The notes under the pieces: model-generated
Databases searched by the model: none
Told to the model about the DNA's origin: nothing
What the model saw: the letters and a program-made list of their open reading frames with translations, nothing else
Program-made: the position numbers and the translations under genes
Shown here: in pieces, positions 1-8,727 of the stretch
How positions within the stretch are numbered: the stretch's first letter is position 1
Layout of the letters: each line of letters opens with the position of its first letter
DNA from: Gelidibacter japonicus
GTDB lineage: Bacteria; Bacteroidota; Bacteroidia; Flavobacteriales; Flavobacteriaceae
Length of the DNA stretch: 64,000 nt
NCBI RefSeq assembly: GCF_010725055.1
Contig: NZ_BJKB01000008.1
Span: 1 to 64,000, forward strand
Direction of reading: 5' to 3'

Positions 1-2
1 CC

Positions 3-92
3 TGTGCATATGGTATTGAAAACATGCAAATGCAAGGGGCAATTGCAATATTTACGGTGAACCTGAAAAGAATCCTTAGATTGGCCGTATAA
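3..92 (+). CDS. C-terminal tail of a probable transposase (partial)
   Basis: An open frame enters from the window edge and stops with TAA at 90-92. The last residues read GAIAIFTVNLKRILRLAV. A small-residue stretch followed by NLKR and a short hydrophobic end resembles the C-terminus of DDE transposases of the IS1182/IS4 type, where an 'xNLKRhh' ending is common. Only about 29 residues are visible and no catalytic residue lies inside the window, so this is a suggestion. If right, the window begins at the edge of an insertion sequence whose end lies just before the hydroxylase gene at 248. Confidence 0.4.
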   Translation, partial: CAYGIENMQMQGAIAIFTVNLKRILRLAV

Positions 93-103
93 AAAGGAGA
101 ATC

Positions 104-134
104 GTGCAATAATAGCTGGATACGGTGCAATAAT
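104..134. repeat. two direct copies of GTGCAATAAT, 21 bp apart
   Basis: GTGCAATAAT occurs at 104-113 and again at 125-134, so the copies start 21 bp (about two helical turns) apart. They lie between the putative transposase tail and the hairpin at 188-231. They could be part of an insertion-sequence end or a protein-binding site; nothing else in the window distinguishes these. Confidence 0.5.
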
Positions 135-187
135 GCCTTTTAAGGTTGTGGTAAAGCCTAATCAGCTTCGTCAAAACAGATCCAAAA

Positions 188-231
188 AAAGAAGCGATAA
201 AATAAATTTCGGTTTATTTTATCGCTTCTTT
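188..231. terminator. perfect 19-bp hairpin (terminator-like)
   Basis: Left arm 188-206 and right arm 213-231 are exact reverse complements of 19 bp around the 6-nt loop TTTCGG. On the minus strand the stem runs into seven Ts (184-190), the classic intrinsic-terminator form; the plus-strand tail is weaker. It sits only 16 bp before the ATG at 248, an odd place for a terminator, and may belong to the mobile element upstream. Confidence 0.75.
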
Positions 232-247
232 AAAGTAATCACTAAAA

Positions 248-1252
248 ATGAGATGCTTTTTCAGTGGCCTCGTCTATGGGGTACCCTTTTTTTTAGGACT
301 TATTTTATTAGAACTTACCTACAGCAAAGCACACAATCACAAAGATCTTTACAACTGGCGCGACTTGTTTTCGAGTATAGGAATGGGAGTAGGATCAGCA
401 GTCATTGCGCCTCTTGTTAAAACAATTACAGTTATTCTTCTTTTTAGCTTCGTTTATGATGTTTTTAATCCTTTGGTTAACGGCGTTCGCACTAACATAA
501 TGGGCTATGAATCTTTTGGATATACGTGGTATATTTGGATACTTTGTATGCTATGCGATGATTTTTCATATTATTGGTTCCATCGTCAAAACCATATGGT
601 CAGATTTTTTTGGGCAGCACATATTGTGCATCACTCCTCTGATAATTTCAATCTCGGTACAGCAGTAAGAAATGGCTGGTTTACTATTTTTTATAAACCG
701 TTATTTTATGTTTGGATTGTAGCAATTGGTTTCCCACCAGAAATGCTTGTGGTATGCTTAGGAATTGAGGCTCTTTGGCAATTTCAATTGCATACTGTGT
801 TTATTCCTAAACTAGGGGTTGTGGATAAAATATTGAACACACACACCATGCACCAAGTTCACCATGCCTGTAATATTGAATACATGGATAAAAATCATGG
901 CGGAATTTTAAATATTTTTGATAGGGTTTTTGGCACCTGGAAAGAGCTTGATGAAAACGTGGAAATAGCTTATGGCGTTACTTCGCCACCAGAGTCCTAT
1001 AATTTATGGGTGATTTTGACCCATGAATATTCAGATATTTGGCGGGATATAAAAAAATCCGAAAATCTTTGGCACAAGCTGATGTATGTTTTTGGTCCTC
1101 CAGGATGGAGTCATGATGGCAGCACACAAACTGTCAAGGAGATTCGTAAGGAAATGGCTCTGAAAAAACGGCAAATGGCCAAACAAAACATCCCAAAGCC
1201 TTTGGGGAAAGAGCTCCGGGATGATGTCTATACTTCAGGAATCAAAGTATAG
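248..1252 (+). CDS. membrane fatty-acid hydroxylase / sterol desaturase family protein
   Basis: This 334-residue integral membrane enzyme belongs to the non-haem di-iron hydroxylase superfamily that includes sterol desaturases, sphingolipid hydroxylases and alkylglycerol monooxygenase. The histidine clusters are visible: HRQNH at 112-116, HIVHH at 125-129 and HxxHxxHH at 199-206. Hydrophobic segments lie at about 7-24, 52-70, 93-110 and 150-180. The substrate cannot be read from sequence. A paralogue lies at 55465-56430, sharing DDFSYYWFHR and a C-terminal PPGWxHDG motif; its N-terminus aligns with this one from the first residues, which supports the ATG at 248. An in-frame TAA at 236-238 and the hairpin at 188-231 lie immediately upstream, so a slight 5' truncation by the adjacent element is possible. 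Confidence 0.85.
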   Translation: MRCFFSGLVYGVPFFLGLILLELTYSKAHNHKDLYNWRDLFSSIGMGVGSAVIAPLVKTITVILLFSFVYDVFNPLVNGVRTNIMGYESFGYTWYIWILCMLCDDFSYYWFHRQNHMVRFFWAAHIVHHSSDNFNLGTAVRNGWFTIFYKPLFYVWIVAIGFPPEMLVVCLGIEALWQFQLHTVFIPKLGVVDKILNTHTMHQVHHACNIEYMDKNHGGILNIFDRVFGTWKELDENVEIAYGVTSPPESYNLWVILTHEYSDIWRDIKKSENLWHKLMYVFGPPGWSHDGSTQTVKEIRKEMALKKRQMAKQNIPKPLGKELRDDVYTSGIKV

Positions 1253-1533
1253 GTTCAACTAATAAAAAGATATTTACTTTTAAAATTTGAATCCGATCTC
1301 TATGTCAGATTTGCCTTGTCATGTAATTTTTCAACTTGATCTATGTTCATCAACCTGTATGCCAAAAAATTATTCGACTTTATTTTAGTTGACTGAGTTT
1401 TGCCGTCGAATTACGATTTTATAGGAACGTTGCGAAGGTATCTTAACGCCAAAACATGACCACTAACTGAAAAGCAATCATGTAAAATCAAAATGTTTTT
1501 TTATTACATTTATGGGCATAAATTCCAACCTCT

Positions 1534-2607
1534 ATGTCAAGATATTTAAGGGGATGTAGTAACTGCATCCAACAATTTGAGAGCTATTATCCTTTTTGTC
1601 CATATTGCGGGCAGAAAGCTGGCAATCAATTGACCTTAAATGTTCTCTTCAACAATACCATCAGTAATTATTTTTCTGTTGATGCCCGCTTTTTTAAGAG
1701 TTTCATTCCATTAATGGTGAAGCCTGGATACCTCCCAAAACAGTTTATTACTGGTCGGCGCTTGATGTATTTACATCCAGCTCAAATGTACCTGTTCATT
1801 TCAATAATATTTTTCTTTTTGTTTTCTTTTGTCAGCCGTGAAAAGGTTGAAGATATTGATAGTGCAATTAAAAAGGACATTGAACAAAGTCATGTATTAA
1901 GAGATTCTATTAAGAAATCGTCAAGAAATGTCACAGCAATACAATACCCAATTAAATCAGGCCTCAATAATAAGGATCAATTGATTATGACTGATCAGCA
2001 ACAAAAGGAGGTGCAGGAGTTGGTTGAAAAAGTAGAAAAGAACTCGTCCAATTCAATTTTTAATTTAACCATAAATGAAATGGAAATAGATTCCATGATT
2101 ACTGCTGGTGCTTCAGATGAAGAACTTTACAGGAAAATGGGCATGAAGGCGGACGACGGATATTTTACCAAGCGCATGTATAAGCAAATCCTAAAATTTT
2201 TTAAAACCAAAAGTGGAGGATCGATCCTGCAAGCTTTTCTTGATAGTATCCCCCTTGCCATGTTTATTCTCTTGCCAATATTCGCATTAATTTTAAAACT
2301 ATTTTACTTTAACAAAGGAAGGTTTGTACATCATTTGGTCTTTACTTTTTATTTTTTTGCATTCCTTTTTAGCGTATTTAGCCTGTTGGTTATTGCGAAT
2401 CTGATTTGGAAGGATTTCCCTGGATGGATCATGACTTTGACCATGTTTTCAACTTTTTTCTATTTGTTTTTTGGTGTCAAACAACTTTATGGCCAAGGGT
2501 ATATCCTAAGTTTTATTAAAAGTAGTGCAATCAGTTTTTTCTTTTTATCAATGGTGCTGCCATTTGCATTATTGATCATGGGATTAATGGCTTTCATGTT
2601 TTATTAG
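1534..2607 (+). CDS. DUF3667-type zinc-ribbon membrane protein
   Basis: A 357-residue protein with an N-terminal zinc ribbon (CSNC at 8-11 and CPYC at 22-25). A conserved block around FITGRRLMYLHPAQMYLF follows, leading into a first membrane segment at about 86-102. A hydrophilic lysine/glutamate-rich middle (about 105-225) precedes four C-terminal membrane segments (about 235-355). This layout matches the Bacteroidota DUF3667 family, whose function is not known. It stands alone, about 280 bp after the hydroxylase gene, with no obvious terminator between them. The ATG at 1534 starts directly at the conserved zinc-ribbon region. Confidence 0.8.
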   Translation: MSRYLRGCSNCIQQFESYYPFCPYCGQKAGNQLTLNVLFNNTISNYFSVDARFFKSFIPLMVKPGYLPKQFITGRRLMYLHPAQMYLFISIIFFFLFSFVSREKVEDIDSAIKKDIEQSHVLRDSIKKSSRNVTAIQYPIKSGLNNKDQLIMTDQQQKEVQELVEKVEKNSSNSIFNLTINEMEIDSMITAGASDEELYRKMGMKADDGYFTKRMYKQILKFFKTKSGGSILQAFLDSIPLAMFILLPIFALILKLFYFNKGRFVHHLVFTFYFFAFLFSVFSLLVIANLIWKDFPGWIMTLTMFSTFFYLFFGVKQLYGQGYILSFIKSSAISFFFLSMVLPFALLIMGLMAFMFY

Positions 2608-2813
2608 CAAAATTAAAAACCTAAACGCAAAGCGTATTGCGTTATATTAGTTGAACTAATCGCGGATTTGTGCGAGATCCAAACCCGAAACCCAATAACG
2701 AAGTGCATTAGTTTTTAAAGAGGATGCCATTTGAACAATAGAGATAACCACCTCAGAACTTTAAATTGAAAATTGCTATTGAATTATCCGATATAAATGA
2801 CTCAAATTCAACA

Positions 2814-2876
2814 TTCTATCCTCTATCCTCTATCCTCTATCCTCTATCCTCTATCCTCTATCCTCTATCCTCTATC
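2814..2876. repeat. 7-bp tandem array (CTCTATC)8
   Basis: Eight perfect CTCTATC units fill 2821-2876, with a ninth, one-mismatch unit (TTCTATC) at 2814-2820. The array lies between two genes that converge (1534-2607 plus, 2906-4363 minus), just downstream of the flippase stop. The rest of 2608-2905 holds no gene; only a weak hairpin ACGCAA...TTGCGT at 2625-2642 is visible. Confidence 0.95.
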
Positions 2877-2905
2877 ATCTAACACAAAACGCCAATTCCC
2901 AAATT

Positions 2906-4363
2906 CTACTTCACCTTCAAATATTTGCGCAGCAAAACACTTATATCATCTGAAACCTTCAACCTATAGATAAAAATGACATATATCAAGGTGATCAATC
3001 CCGATTTCAAGACGATATTTACCAAAGGATGAAATGGAAATTCCCAAAAATAGAATACCCCTATCATCACCAAAATCAACAAAGCAACCTTTTCCGTGTT
3101 TATCGTAAAAGGCATCATATCAAACTTACGCTTAACAAAGTAAATTTTTATTGTGTTATATACCGCAATTGCAATAAAGGTTGCCAGTGCAGAACCGTTG
3201 ATGCCATACCTGGGAATAAATATCATATTCAAACCAATAGTAAGAATGGTCAAAATGACTCCAAAAATTAAGACTACTCTATAATAATCGCTATTAAACA
3301 AAACCACATTGTTACAACCCATCAAACAATCGTATAGCTTAGCCATACTTATCAAAAATACCACAATGAGGCCGCCACTAAATTGTGGGGGAATGGTTTC
3401 ATAAAGTGAATTGATATTCAAAACAATCAACAAAAAAATAAGCCCACCAATAATAAACAAGGTCTGCGAACTTCTCACATACAAATCTTCCAGGGCAACT
3501 TTATTCTTCTCATTTAGATATTGAGCCGTCAGCGGTTGCAGAATCTGTTGCATCGCTCGAGAAGGGACGACTATCACCGTTGCAATATAGATTGCTACTC
3601 CATAATAGGCTACTTCTTCAATAGGAATATACATCCCTAACATAAAACTGTCAATATCCAAAATGACAGTGGCGATTGAACCAGCAATAATAATCAGGAA
3701 TGAATATTTCAAGATGGGGCTCAATCGGTCTATCCTGTTAAATTTAAAAACTGGCAATCGGATGCTAAAAGCATAAAACATCATAATTAGCATTCTCAGC
3801 CCATAAACACCCACAACACTCGCAATAAAGATATCTACCGAAAGCCATTCCAAATAGACACTAAACAAGAGCAACATAATTCCAATACGATGGAAGACTT
3901 CTTTCATGAAATTACCAAAGACCGTCTGTAACTGCGTTTTGGACCAAGCAAAAAACACTTCAAAATAAGCCATCGCAATGGCCGCTAAATAAATATATCC
4001 TATATAACCCCCAATGATGGAATTCTTTTGTGATAGTATATCAGCAATATTATCATAAACCACCACCCCTATTATCCCGATAGGAATAATGACACTCAGT
4101 GGTAAAAATAACATCAGCGTTAAAAAACTATTCAGTGAATTCTTGGTTTTAAACGTAGAATAGAACTTAACAATGGTATTATGGACGCCAAAAGCCATTA
4201 ACGGCATCATTATCGTGGCGGTTGAAAGCATAAAGGAAATTAACCCATAATGGACATCAGAAATAAAGAACACATATAAATACAAAGTGTTTAATGCACC
4301 AATGGCAAACCCAAGGTAAGTGGTAATGGTATTCTTTAAAGATTGGCTGGCAACTATTCCCAT
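2906..4363 (-). CDS. polysaccharide flippase (MATE/MOP superfamily, Wzx-like)
   Basis: A 485-residue, almost wholly hydrophobic protein with about 12-14 membrane segments and the N-terminal pattern of the oligosaccharide flippase family (SLKNTITTYLGFAIGALNTL). Such proteins move lipid-linked sugar units across the inner membrane for polysaccharide assembly. The specific substrate is unknown. It follows the glycosyltransferase at 4411-5688 on the same strand with 47 bp between, and the YfhO gene lies upstream. The three look like one surface-glycan operon. Confidence 0.85.
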   Translation of the reverse strand: MGIVASQSLKNTITTYLGFAIGALNTLYLYVFFISDVHYGLISFMLSTATIMMPLMAFGVHNTIVKFYSTFKTKNSLNSFLTLMLFLPLSVIIPIGIIGVVVYDNIADILSQKNSIIGGYIGYIYLAAIAMAYFEVFFAWSKTQLQTVFGNFMKEVFHRIGIMLLLFSVYLEWLSVDIFIASVVGVYGLRMLIMMFYAFSIRLPVFKFNRIDRLSPILKYSFLIIIAGSIATVILDIDSFMLGMYIPIEEVAYYGVAIYIATVIVVPSRAMQQILQPLTAQYLNEKNKVALEDLYVRSSQTLFIIGGLIFLLIVLNINSLYETIPPQFSGGLIVVFLISMAKLYDCLMGCNNVVLFNSDYYRVVLIFGVILTILTIGLNMIFIPRYGINGSALATFIAIAVYNTIKIYFVKRKFDMMPFTINTEKVALLILVMIGVFYFWEFPFHPLVNIVLKSGLITLIYVIFIYRLKVSDDISVLLRKYLKVK

Positions 4364-4410
4364 AAAGGTTTAAAACTCGAAGATAAGAATTTTGGGCTTT
4401 AAGGCAAGGC

Positions 4411-5688
4411 TTAGATAAGATCTGCCAACTTTTTTGTCAACGCTTTTCTGCCATACTGCTGTAAACCTATAGGAAATGATGCTAACGTTGAGTTTTTGAA
4501 ATCTTGAAAACGCAAAAAAAGATGTTCCTTCAATTCAGAATGTTCTTCATAATAAAAATAACGGCCCGTATTGGTCGATTTTATAATACGTTCCACATCT
4601 GAATCTTTAGGACCAACTGAAATAATAGGCGTTCCGGCCACCATGTATTCAAACAGTTTTCCAGGAATTATGGCTTTGGTATCTTCAGAATCGATTTCAA
4701 TCAACAATAACAATTGAGATTGTCTTTGATATATCAATGCTTCTTTATGGCTGACATAGCCAACAAGATCAATATTTTCTTTAGGAATGAATTGATAAAT
4801 TTCATTCAACACATCATCACTGACCACACCAATCAATCGCAATACAAAATCTTGCCTGAAGTTTTGATGCTCTTTAATGAGCTCGCCTAAAACATTCCAT
4901 AACACTCTTGGATTGCGCTCCGACAATAAAGAGCCAATATGGGCCAAAGAAAATTTCGTGTCCTTCGTTACTTTCGGGAGTTGGTAATTATCATAACCAT
5001 TTGTGATAACAGTAATCGGTTGCTTCGATTTGGTTTCAAACTCCTTTTTGGTGTTTTCGCTCGTCACGATAATCTTATCGGCAGAGGTGAGTACTTGTTT
5101 CTCCATCAGCTTGTGCTTTACAGCAGCATTGACACTCAGTTTTAATTTTTTATGATAACCTATTGTGGTCCAAGGATCCCTAAAATCGGCAATCCATTGA
5201 GTGCCTATCATAGCCTTTAACTGCAGACCAATTAAGTGCAAACTATGGGGCGGTCCAGTAGTAATCACAGTGTTTATATTCTCCCTTTGGATATATTCAG
5301 ACAAAAAACTCACCGAAGGGGTTACCCAAGCTTTTCTGGCATCAGGAATAAAATAATTCCCTCGTACATACAGCATAAGGCGCTGTACAAAACTCTGTTT
5401 TTTTTTCTTCGGAATCACTCCAGAACTGATTGTTTTTGATGATTGTCTGGATAGCAATTCAGCCAGTTTATAAGGCTCCTTTATGGGCTGCTTAATTATG
5501 GTGACATTTTCAGGAATCTCATCTATCAAACTGGTATCAAGCAATGGATAACTTGGATTCTCAGGAATATAAACAGTAGGATGAATGCCGTATTCGGGAA
5601 GGTATTTCACAAATTTCAACCATCGTTGCACTCCTGGGCCTCCTGCTGGTGGCCAATAATAAGTGATGATGAGTACTTTTTTTTGCAT
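4411..5688 (-). CDS. glycosyltransferase family 4-like protein
   Basis: A 425-residue cytoplasmic GT-B enzyme. The N-terminus ITYYWPPAGGPGVQRW (8-23) carries the acceptor-side glycine-rich loop typical of GT4 glycosyltransferases. Further on are ITTGPPHSLHL, DFRDPW, ITNGYD and a C-terminal donor-binding region around PGKLFEYMVAGTPII. The last has the E-x-x-A/G-x-x-x-P arrangement that contacts the nucleotide sugar. It probably adds a sugar to a lipid-linked surface glycan, working with the flippase downstream. A degenerate palindrome (5697-5712) lies just before its ATG. Confidence 0.87.
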   Translation of the reverse strand: MQKKVLIITYYWPPAGGPGVQRWLKFVKYLPEYGIHPTVYIPENPSYPLLDTSLIDEIPENVTIIKQPIKEPYKLAELLSRQSSKTISSGVIPKKKKQSFVQRLMLYVRGNYFIPDARKAWVTPSVSFLSEYIQRENINTVITTGPPHSLHLIGLQLKAMIGTQWIADFRDPWTTIGYHKKLKLSVNAAVKHKLMEKQVLTSADKIIVTSENTKKEFETKSKQPITVITNGYDNYQLPKVTKDTKFSLAHIGSLLSERNPRVLWNVLGELIKEHQNFRQDFVLRLIGVVSDDVLNEIYQFIPKENIDLVGYVSHKEALIYQRQSQLLLLIEIDSEDTKAIIPGKLFEYMVAGTPIISVGPKDSDVERIIKSTNTGRYFYYEEHSELKEHLFLRFQDFKNSTLASFPIGLQQYGRKALTKKLADLI

Positions 5689-5696
5689 ATTACAAA

Positions 5697-5712
5697 TTCC
5701 ATGAAAGTGGAA
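5697..5712. repeat. degenerate REP-like palindrome before the GT4 gene
   Basis: TTCCA-TGAAAG-TGGAA at 5697-5712, followed by TCTC. It is a decayed version of the perfect palindrome TTCCCAC-GAAA-GTGGGAA found at 36308-36325. Both copies lie within about 10 bp upstream of a minus-strand start codon. Confidence 0.6.
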
Positions 5713-5772
5713 GTCTCTTATATTATTATCAATTACAATTGATTCGATGAAAACAATCTGAAAGAAATTCTT

Positions 5773-8214
5773 CTAATTAGAGATGTTATCTTTTGAATCC
5801 TGAGATTCCTGCCTTCGCAGGAACTTGAGGACTCCTCCCAAAACCAATAGTCCAAATAAAATGGAACTCGCCAATGCAATCGTACTTCCCGTTTTGACCA
5901 CTTGAGGTTCAAATTTAAATTCAATGGTATGTTGACCTTTCGGAATAGGCAAACCTCTCAAAACATAATCCACACGATAATGTGGGTGCAATTCGCCATC
6001 AATATAAGCATTCCATCCATCAGCATAATAGATCTCTGAAAACACTGCAAATCCATCAAAATTATTATTAGAGTCATACTTTAAGTAATTGGGTTTAAAC
6101 TCTAATATTGAAATAGTTGACGTCGAATCTATATTATATTTGGATGAAGGTAAATCTTGTGTAGTAACAGCTTTGGTCTTGGTATCCAAACTGTCTAAAG
6201 CCACCATTTCTTCATTAGCTGAATGGACTCTTTCCAATTCGGAAATGAACCATGCGTTTCCATTGGCATCAACATTTTCGTACGGGAAAACATTCCCCTT
6301 ATCATCATCGGCGATAATATATTTAGTGTTGAGCATATTCAACACGTTCATATTATTCTTCGCAATATGAAAATCAAAGAGCTCATTATATCGTCCAAGT
6401 TTGGCCGCGTGATAGCCACTCAATGAATTATGGAAATATGATGCCCTAGCAGCGCTTGAGGTCACATCAAACACCCTATAGTGCCCATCATCCTTCAAGA
6501 TTTCTAAGTCGGCAGCATTGGCTTGATATGGTTTATTTACTTGTATGGCTGACACAAAATTTTCGTTGTTGACATAACGCCTGTCGACATTTACCAAATC
6601 AAAAAGAATCAATACGGCAAACACCATAATAAGCGCGTTTTGGGACAATTTCTGCTTTAAAAACAGCCAAATCCCGCCTGCAGATAGTAAAACTAGAAGT
6701 AATGTCCGTAAAGTATCATAGGTAAACATCGCTTTTCTATCTGCCTTCAGTGCGTCTATAAAACTCTGACCATATTCTCCATATACTTGTCTATAATAAC
6801 CGTCATTGACACCAACAAAATCAAAAGACCCTTTCAACAGCAAAAACAAAATTGCCACACCTCCTGAAATAGCAGCAGCAAATTTTAAGGCTTTTAACTT
6901 CTCTTCGTCTTTTTCAAAATCATTGAACAAACGCACCAAACCGAAAATGGCCAATATTGGAATACAAAGCTCCAAAATCACCTGAATAGACGTCACTGCC
7001 CTGAACTTATTGTACATTGGCACATATTGGATGAAGAAATCGGTTAAAAAACCTAAATTTTTTCCATAGGACAGTAGCAAGGACATGATCACACCACCAA
7101 CAAGCCACCATTTCAAACGGCCTTTTACCATAAAAAGGGCAAAGACAAATAGGAACAGGACCACAGCACCAACATAAGCTGGAGCTTCAACAATAGGCTG
7201 ACTTCCCCAGTAGGTGGGTGTGTGCTTCACTTCTCTTAAGGCCTCTATCGGGCTTGCGCCAATACTCGTATAAAATTTATACATTTCAGAATCCTTCCCC
7301 ACATCTTCACCATTTCCACCTCCCAAAAGTCGAGGAATAAAGAGGTTAAATGTTTCTAAAAACCCGTAACTGTATTCGGTGATGTATTCCTTATCCAAGC
7401 CAGTGGACATTTTCTTTGGAGAGCCATCAGGATTGATTGTCAATTCGCTCTTGCCACGAGTGCTTTCCTTTACATATTCCTGAGTTGCCATGATATTTGT
7501 GGCATTTAATCCGATAGCTAAAATAACGGCAACCAGCATAATACCCACCGATTTAAAAAAGTGTGGCAATAGTTTCTTTTGATAAGCATCATAAAGATAA
7601 ACCGCGCCCAATATCAAAACCAATAACATCAAATAATATGTCATTTGATAATGGTTGGCACTCAACTCAAGCGCCATAGCAACAGTGGTCAGTAAAAACC
7701 CAAAGATGTATTTTTTTTGAAAAACGAGAAGAATTCCACTCAATACCAATGGCATATAAGCAATAGCATGTGCTTTACTATTATGTCCAACTCCCAAGAT
7801 TATTATGAGATATGTCGAAAACCCAAAAGCTAGAGCTCCCAACGCTGCCAATTTGAAATCAACTTTGAGTGTTAAGAGTAAAATGTAAAATCCGATAAAA
7901 TAAAGGAAAAGATAGTCTGCCGGTCTAGGTAAAAAACGCAGGACAGAATCTAGTTTTTTGATGTAATTGTGCGGATATAATGCACCTAACTGGTAGGTTG
8001 GCATGCCACCAAAAGCGCTATTGGTCCAATAGGTTTCCTCTCCTGTCGCCGCCCTGAAATCGGTTTGTTGCTTAGACATCCCAATATACTGCATGATATC
8101 ACTCTGAAAAATCTGCTTCCCACTCAGAACCGGGCTAAAATAAGCTAGTGAAAGTGCAATAAAACCAAGAATTATTAAAAAGTGTGGAATAAACTTTCTT
8201 ACTGTAAAAGCCAT
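5773..8214 (-). CDS. YfhO family membrane protein
   Basis: An 813-residue protein with about 12 membrane segments in the first 560 residues, then a soluble C-terminal domain and a final membrane helix (about 780-800). The N-terminus up to GGMPTYQLGALYPHNY and the tail blocks LSGYHAAKLGRYNELFDF, ADGWNAYIDGE and VLRGLPIPKGQHTIEFKFEP are hallmarks of the YfhO family. These are GT-C-fold proteins; the studied Gram-positive YfhO acts in lipoteichoic-acid glycosylation. A role in glycan transfer at the inner membrane fits the GT4 and flippase genes downstream. The last 17 or so codons (after the final helix) are built on a REP-like palindrome at 5806-5823. Confidence 0.87.
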   Translation of the reverse strand: MAFTVRKFIPHFLIILGFIALSLAYFSPVLSGKQIFQSDIMQYIGMSKQQTDFRAATGEETYWTNSAFGGMPTYQLGALYPHNYIKKLDSVLRFLPRPADYLFLYFIGFYILLLTLKVDFKLAALGALAFGFSTYLIIILGVGHNSKAHAIAYMPLVLSGILLVFQKKYIFGFLLTTVAMALELSANHYQMTYYLMLLVLILGAVYLYDAYQKKLLPHFFKSVGIMLVAVILAIGLNATNIMATQEYVKESTRGKSELTINPDGSPKKMSTGLDKEYITEYSYGFLETFNLFIPRLLGGGNGEDVGKDSEMYKFYTSIGASPIEALREVKHTPTYWGSQPIVEAPAYVGAVVLFLFVFALFMVKGRLKWWLVGGVIMSLLLSYGKNLGFLTDFFIQYVPMYNKFRAVTSIQVILELCIPILAIFGLVRLFNDFEKDEEKLKALKFAAAISGGVAILFLLLKGSFDFVGVNDGYYRQVYGEYGQSFIDALKADRKAMFTYDTLRTLLLVLLSAGGIWLFLKQKLSQNALIMVFAVLILFDLVNVDRRYVNNENFVSAIQVNKPYQANAADLEILKDDGHYRVFDVTSSAARASYFHNSLSGYHAAKLGRYNELFDFHIAKNNMNVLNMLNTKYIIADDDKGNVFPYENVDANGNAWFISELERVHSANEEMVALDSLDTKTKAVTTQDLPSSKYNIDSTSTISILEFKPNYLKYDSNNNFDGFAVFSEIYYADGWNAYIDGELHPHYRVDYVLRGLPIPKGQHTIEFKFEPQVVKTGSTIALASSILFGLLVLGGVLKFLRRQESQDSKDNISN
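5806..5823. repeat. REP-like palindrome inside the 3' end of the YfhO gene
   Basis: TTCCTGC-CTTC-GCAGGAA is a perfect 7-bp stem with a 4-nt loop. It resembles short palindromes dispersed in intergenic DNA of many flavobacteria. Here it encodes the LRRQES part of the YfhO C-terminus. Confidence 0.7.
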
Positions 8215-8244
8215 GAAGTATTAAAGTTGATTAGTTCGGGAAAA

Positions 8245-8520
8245 TTAGTCAATTTCTTCGTAATCTATGTACTCTCCCACTTTTTTATCAGAAGATTGAC
8301 GCTGTTCCGGCATTTTATCAATCACAGTCTCACCTTCTTTGGGACGATTTCTGTCAGGCTGATGTTGCTGGAACTGACCTCCAAAACGCTCCTGCATTTT
8401 TTTTGACATATAGCGTACAAAATATGGAGCAAAGATTCTCATAAGAATTTTCACACCATAATACACCAATAATATAATCAAAATGGTTCTCAGAAAACCA
8501 GTTAAGGACGCCATTTGCAT
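8245..8520 (-). CDS. DUF4834-type small membrane protein
   Basis: A 91-residue protein: one membrane helix near the N-terminus (about 8-29), then a basic amphipathic segment (RYMSKKMQERFG) and a charged, glutamate-rich tail ending DYEEID. This is the layout of the Bacteroidota DUF4834 family, of unknown function. It lies 30 bp upstream of the YfhO gene on the same strand and probably shares its transcript. A -7 element is visible at 8540-8547. Confidence 0.75.
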   Translation of the reverse strand: MQMASLTGFLRTILIILLVYYGVKILMRIFAPYFVRYMSKKMQERFGGQFQQHQPDRNRPKEGETVIDKMPEQRQSSDKKVGEYIDYEEID

Positions 8521-8539
8521 GATGAATCTAAATTTTCTC

Positions 8540-8547
8540 CAAAAATA
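8540..8547 (-). promoter_or_regulatory. -7 promoter element for DUF4834-yfhO
   Basis: CAAAAATA on the plus strand reads TATTTTTG on the minus strand, matching the Bacteroidota TAnnTTTG motif 20 bp before the start at 8520. Confidence 0.55.
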
Positions 8548-8701
8548 CGATACTTCCCATTTAAAAACGGATTTAAATACTTAAAAATTATATAAAATAT
8601 AGCCGCTTTAAGCGGTTTGGTTGAAAATAACAATTCATTGGCCCTCTATAATTCCATTTTTATCAATCGATTAAAATCAATTCAAAATCAAAAAAAATAT
8701 G

Positions 8702-8709
8702 TAGTTTTG
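8702..8709 (+). promoter_or_regulatory. -7 promoter element for the 8728 operon
   Basis: TAGTTTTG fits TAnnTTTG and ends 19 bp before the ATG at 8728. Confidence 0.55.
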
Positions 8710-8727
8710 AGGCTAATAGATTAGACT

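Noticed and set aside
133-420. 95-residue plus-strand frame overlapping the hydroxylase start
   Set aside because: It crosses the hairpin and reads an out-of-frame shadow of the hydroxylase gene; composition is not protein-like.
2814-2876. CRISPR-like array
   Set aside because: Units are 7 bp with no spacers, and no cas gene is present in the window.
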